DNA from: Alphaproteobacteria bacterium
GTDB taxonomy: Bacteria > Pseudomonadota > Alphaproteobacteria > Caulobacterales > Parvularculaceae
Direction: 5' to 3'
NCBI GenBank assembly: GCA_030433215.1
Contig: JAUIMC010000001.1
Coordinates: 372,001-436,000, forward strand
DNA length: 64,000 bases
In this document: positions 63,268 to 64,000 of the stretch, one piece after another
Numbering within the stretch: the stretch's first letter is position 1
Layout of the letters: every line of letters starts with the position of its first letter
Translations under genes and position numbers: made by a program
Notes under the pieces: model-generated
The model's input: only the letters and a program-made list of their open reading frames with translations
What the model was told of the DNA's origin: nothing
Database searches by the model: none

Positions 63268-63635
63268 ATGTTAGCCCCTCACTTTGGATTTTCGGGCATG
63301 AGGGATCGTCCGTACAGTGACTGTTCCCCACGACCTGAAAGTCATCCGTGCGGAAATGATGCGGAAAATAATTTCGCGACGCAACATAAACGACGATGAA
63401 TTACCTATAGAGTCGCATAATTAGCAAATATATTCGAATTTTAAGCTATATTATGCCATTATTTTAGTGATAAGTTCCTTTTGGGTTTTGGGGTGTCCCG
63501 CGTTGCAACAAATCGGTTGCGGAGCGCGCTTTGCGGCGTATAGACTTTTTCGGCGCTGCTTGCTCGTTTAAGGCCGGTTTTAAAGGGCCGGACCGCCTGG
63601 GCGGGGCGCGAGGGGTTTGTCGTGAAGAGGGGCGT
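63268..63635. other. 368-base AT-rich gap between amtB and the next gene
   Basis: No gene was found. The middle (63,350-63,470) is much richer in A and T than the rest of the window, as expected for divergent promoters of amtB and the small gene at 63,636. A short palindrome ACAGTGACTGT lies at 63,314-63,324, 47 bases before the amtB ATG. No sigma-54 promoter of proper spacing was found. Confidence 0.6.
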
Positions 63636-63923
63636 ATGAATAACCAGGAAGCAGCGACGCTTCTGATGCAAGACATCGAAGCGAACATGACCTATCTGCA
63701 AATTGGCGTCCTCGCGGCGTCTTTCATGCTCGCATTGATCGGTCTGGTGCTTGCCTTGCGCGCCTATAATGTTCTCAGCGAAGCGCGCATGATCTATTGG
63801 CAGGCGGCTGTGGGCGCCGTTCCCGGCGGCAAGGACGAGGCGCGCGCCGCCCGCGCCGCGGCGATCAAGGCGGCGAGCGTCAAGAAAAAAATCAAGTCAA
63901 ACCGCGTGCGCGGCACGATCTGA
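63636..63923 (+). CDS. Hypothetical small membrane protein
   Basis: The 95-residue protein has one membrane helix (residues ~21-41) and a cytoplasmic helical, Ala/Lys-rich C terminus (ARAARAAAIKAASVKKKIKSNR). GAAGAGGGG precedes the ATG. Not recognised. The stop is 77 bases from the window end. Confidence 0.65.
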   Translation: MNNQEAATLLMQDIEANMTYLQIGVLAASFMLALIGLVLALRAYNVLSEARMIYWQAAVGAVPGGKDEARAARAAAIKAASVKKKIKSNRVRGTI

Positions 63924-64000
63924 CGCCGCGCTGTCCGGCGCGCTCGAAGCAGGCTCGCCCAAGCCATTCGGGCGTGCCAGCCTGATGGCGAACGCCGTCA

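Noticed and set aside
63268-63635. Sigma-54 promoter for amtB (TGGCAT...GC on the minus strand)
   Set aside because: The GG to GC distance is nine, one short of the needed ten.
63924-64000. End of a possible minus-strand gene at the window edge
   Set aside because: Only about 25 codons could be read and no family can be named; one frame is open to the edge but this is too short to support.

Overview
The window reads as a GC-rich alphaproteobacterial chromosome with tightly packed genes, no rRNA or tRNA genes seen, and no insertion sequence, prophage or CRISPR array. The block tsaD / hemC-hemD-mic60-hemY, with tsaD divergent, is an alphaproteobacterial arrangement. Several Na+-coupled transporters (two dicarboxylate/amino-acid symporters, an alanine symporter, a two-subunit SSS symporter) suggest a marine or brackish life. 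Placement near Hyphomonadales/Parvularculales is an inference from gene content only.

Layout. 0-6 kb: tRNA-modification gene tsaD (cut by the window edge) and the haem genes with the cristae-type membrane protein Mic60 and HemY. 6-19 kb: acyl-CoA/ACP synthetase, fasciclin protein, XRE-cupin regulator, pyrF, nth, a short run of membrane proteins ending in gloA, a NatA/NatB-type ABC exporter, a first DAACS symporter, and an ABC ATPase without a permease. 18-22 kb: a von Willebrand A protein with six ~88-residue repeats, an acyltransferase, and a small two-helix membrane protein resembling XrtV-system accessory proteins. 22-33 kb: pckA, hrcA-grpE, rph, mscS, a lipoprotein, a tandem PilZ protein, a prolyl oligopeptidase, csbD and a second symporter. 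34-37 kb: a VPLPA-CTERM exported protein, a structured intergenic region, then cupin-ffh-rpsP. 38-47 kb: alanine symporter, outer-membrane barrel, LysE exporter, mdh, an uncharacterised cluster of overlapping exported two-cysteine proteins, glycosyltransferase/acetyltransferase pair and a SET protein. 47-52 kb: M28 peptidase, then rplS, trmD and rimM on the minus strand, with rimM fused translationally to an MFS exporter. 52-64 kb: DUF4212/SSS symporter, a helical-repeat protein, zapE, a TetR regulator divergent from a DUF2147 gene, an arsR-arsI-arsC-acr3 operon, amtB and small membrane proteins.

How genes work together. The haem genes share a direction and overlap or sit close, so they are probably one transcript. 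The arsenic operon is a complete detoxification unit: sensor, C-As lyase, arsenate reductase, arsenite efflux. pckA and mdh serve C4 metabolism alongside the dicarboxylate symporters. The usual ffh-rpsP-rimM-trmD-rplS ribosome/SRP cluster is split: the second half lies ~11.5 kb away and inverted, in the order that a single inversion of the intervening segment would restore.

The best candidates for something undescribed are the three overlapping exported genes at 42,956-44,432 (a fimbrial-subunit-like protein plus two partners), the repeat-bearing vWA protein at 18,417-20,918, and the helical-repeat membrane-anchored protein at 54,576-55,841. Several perfect palindromes next to regulator genes (arsR, tetR, xre) and a CRP-type site at 38,466 are good candidate operators.
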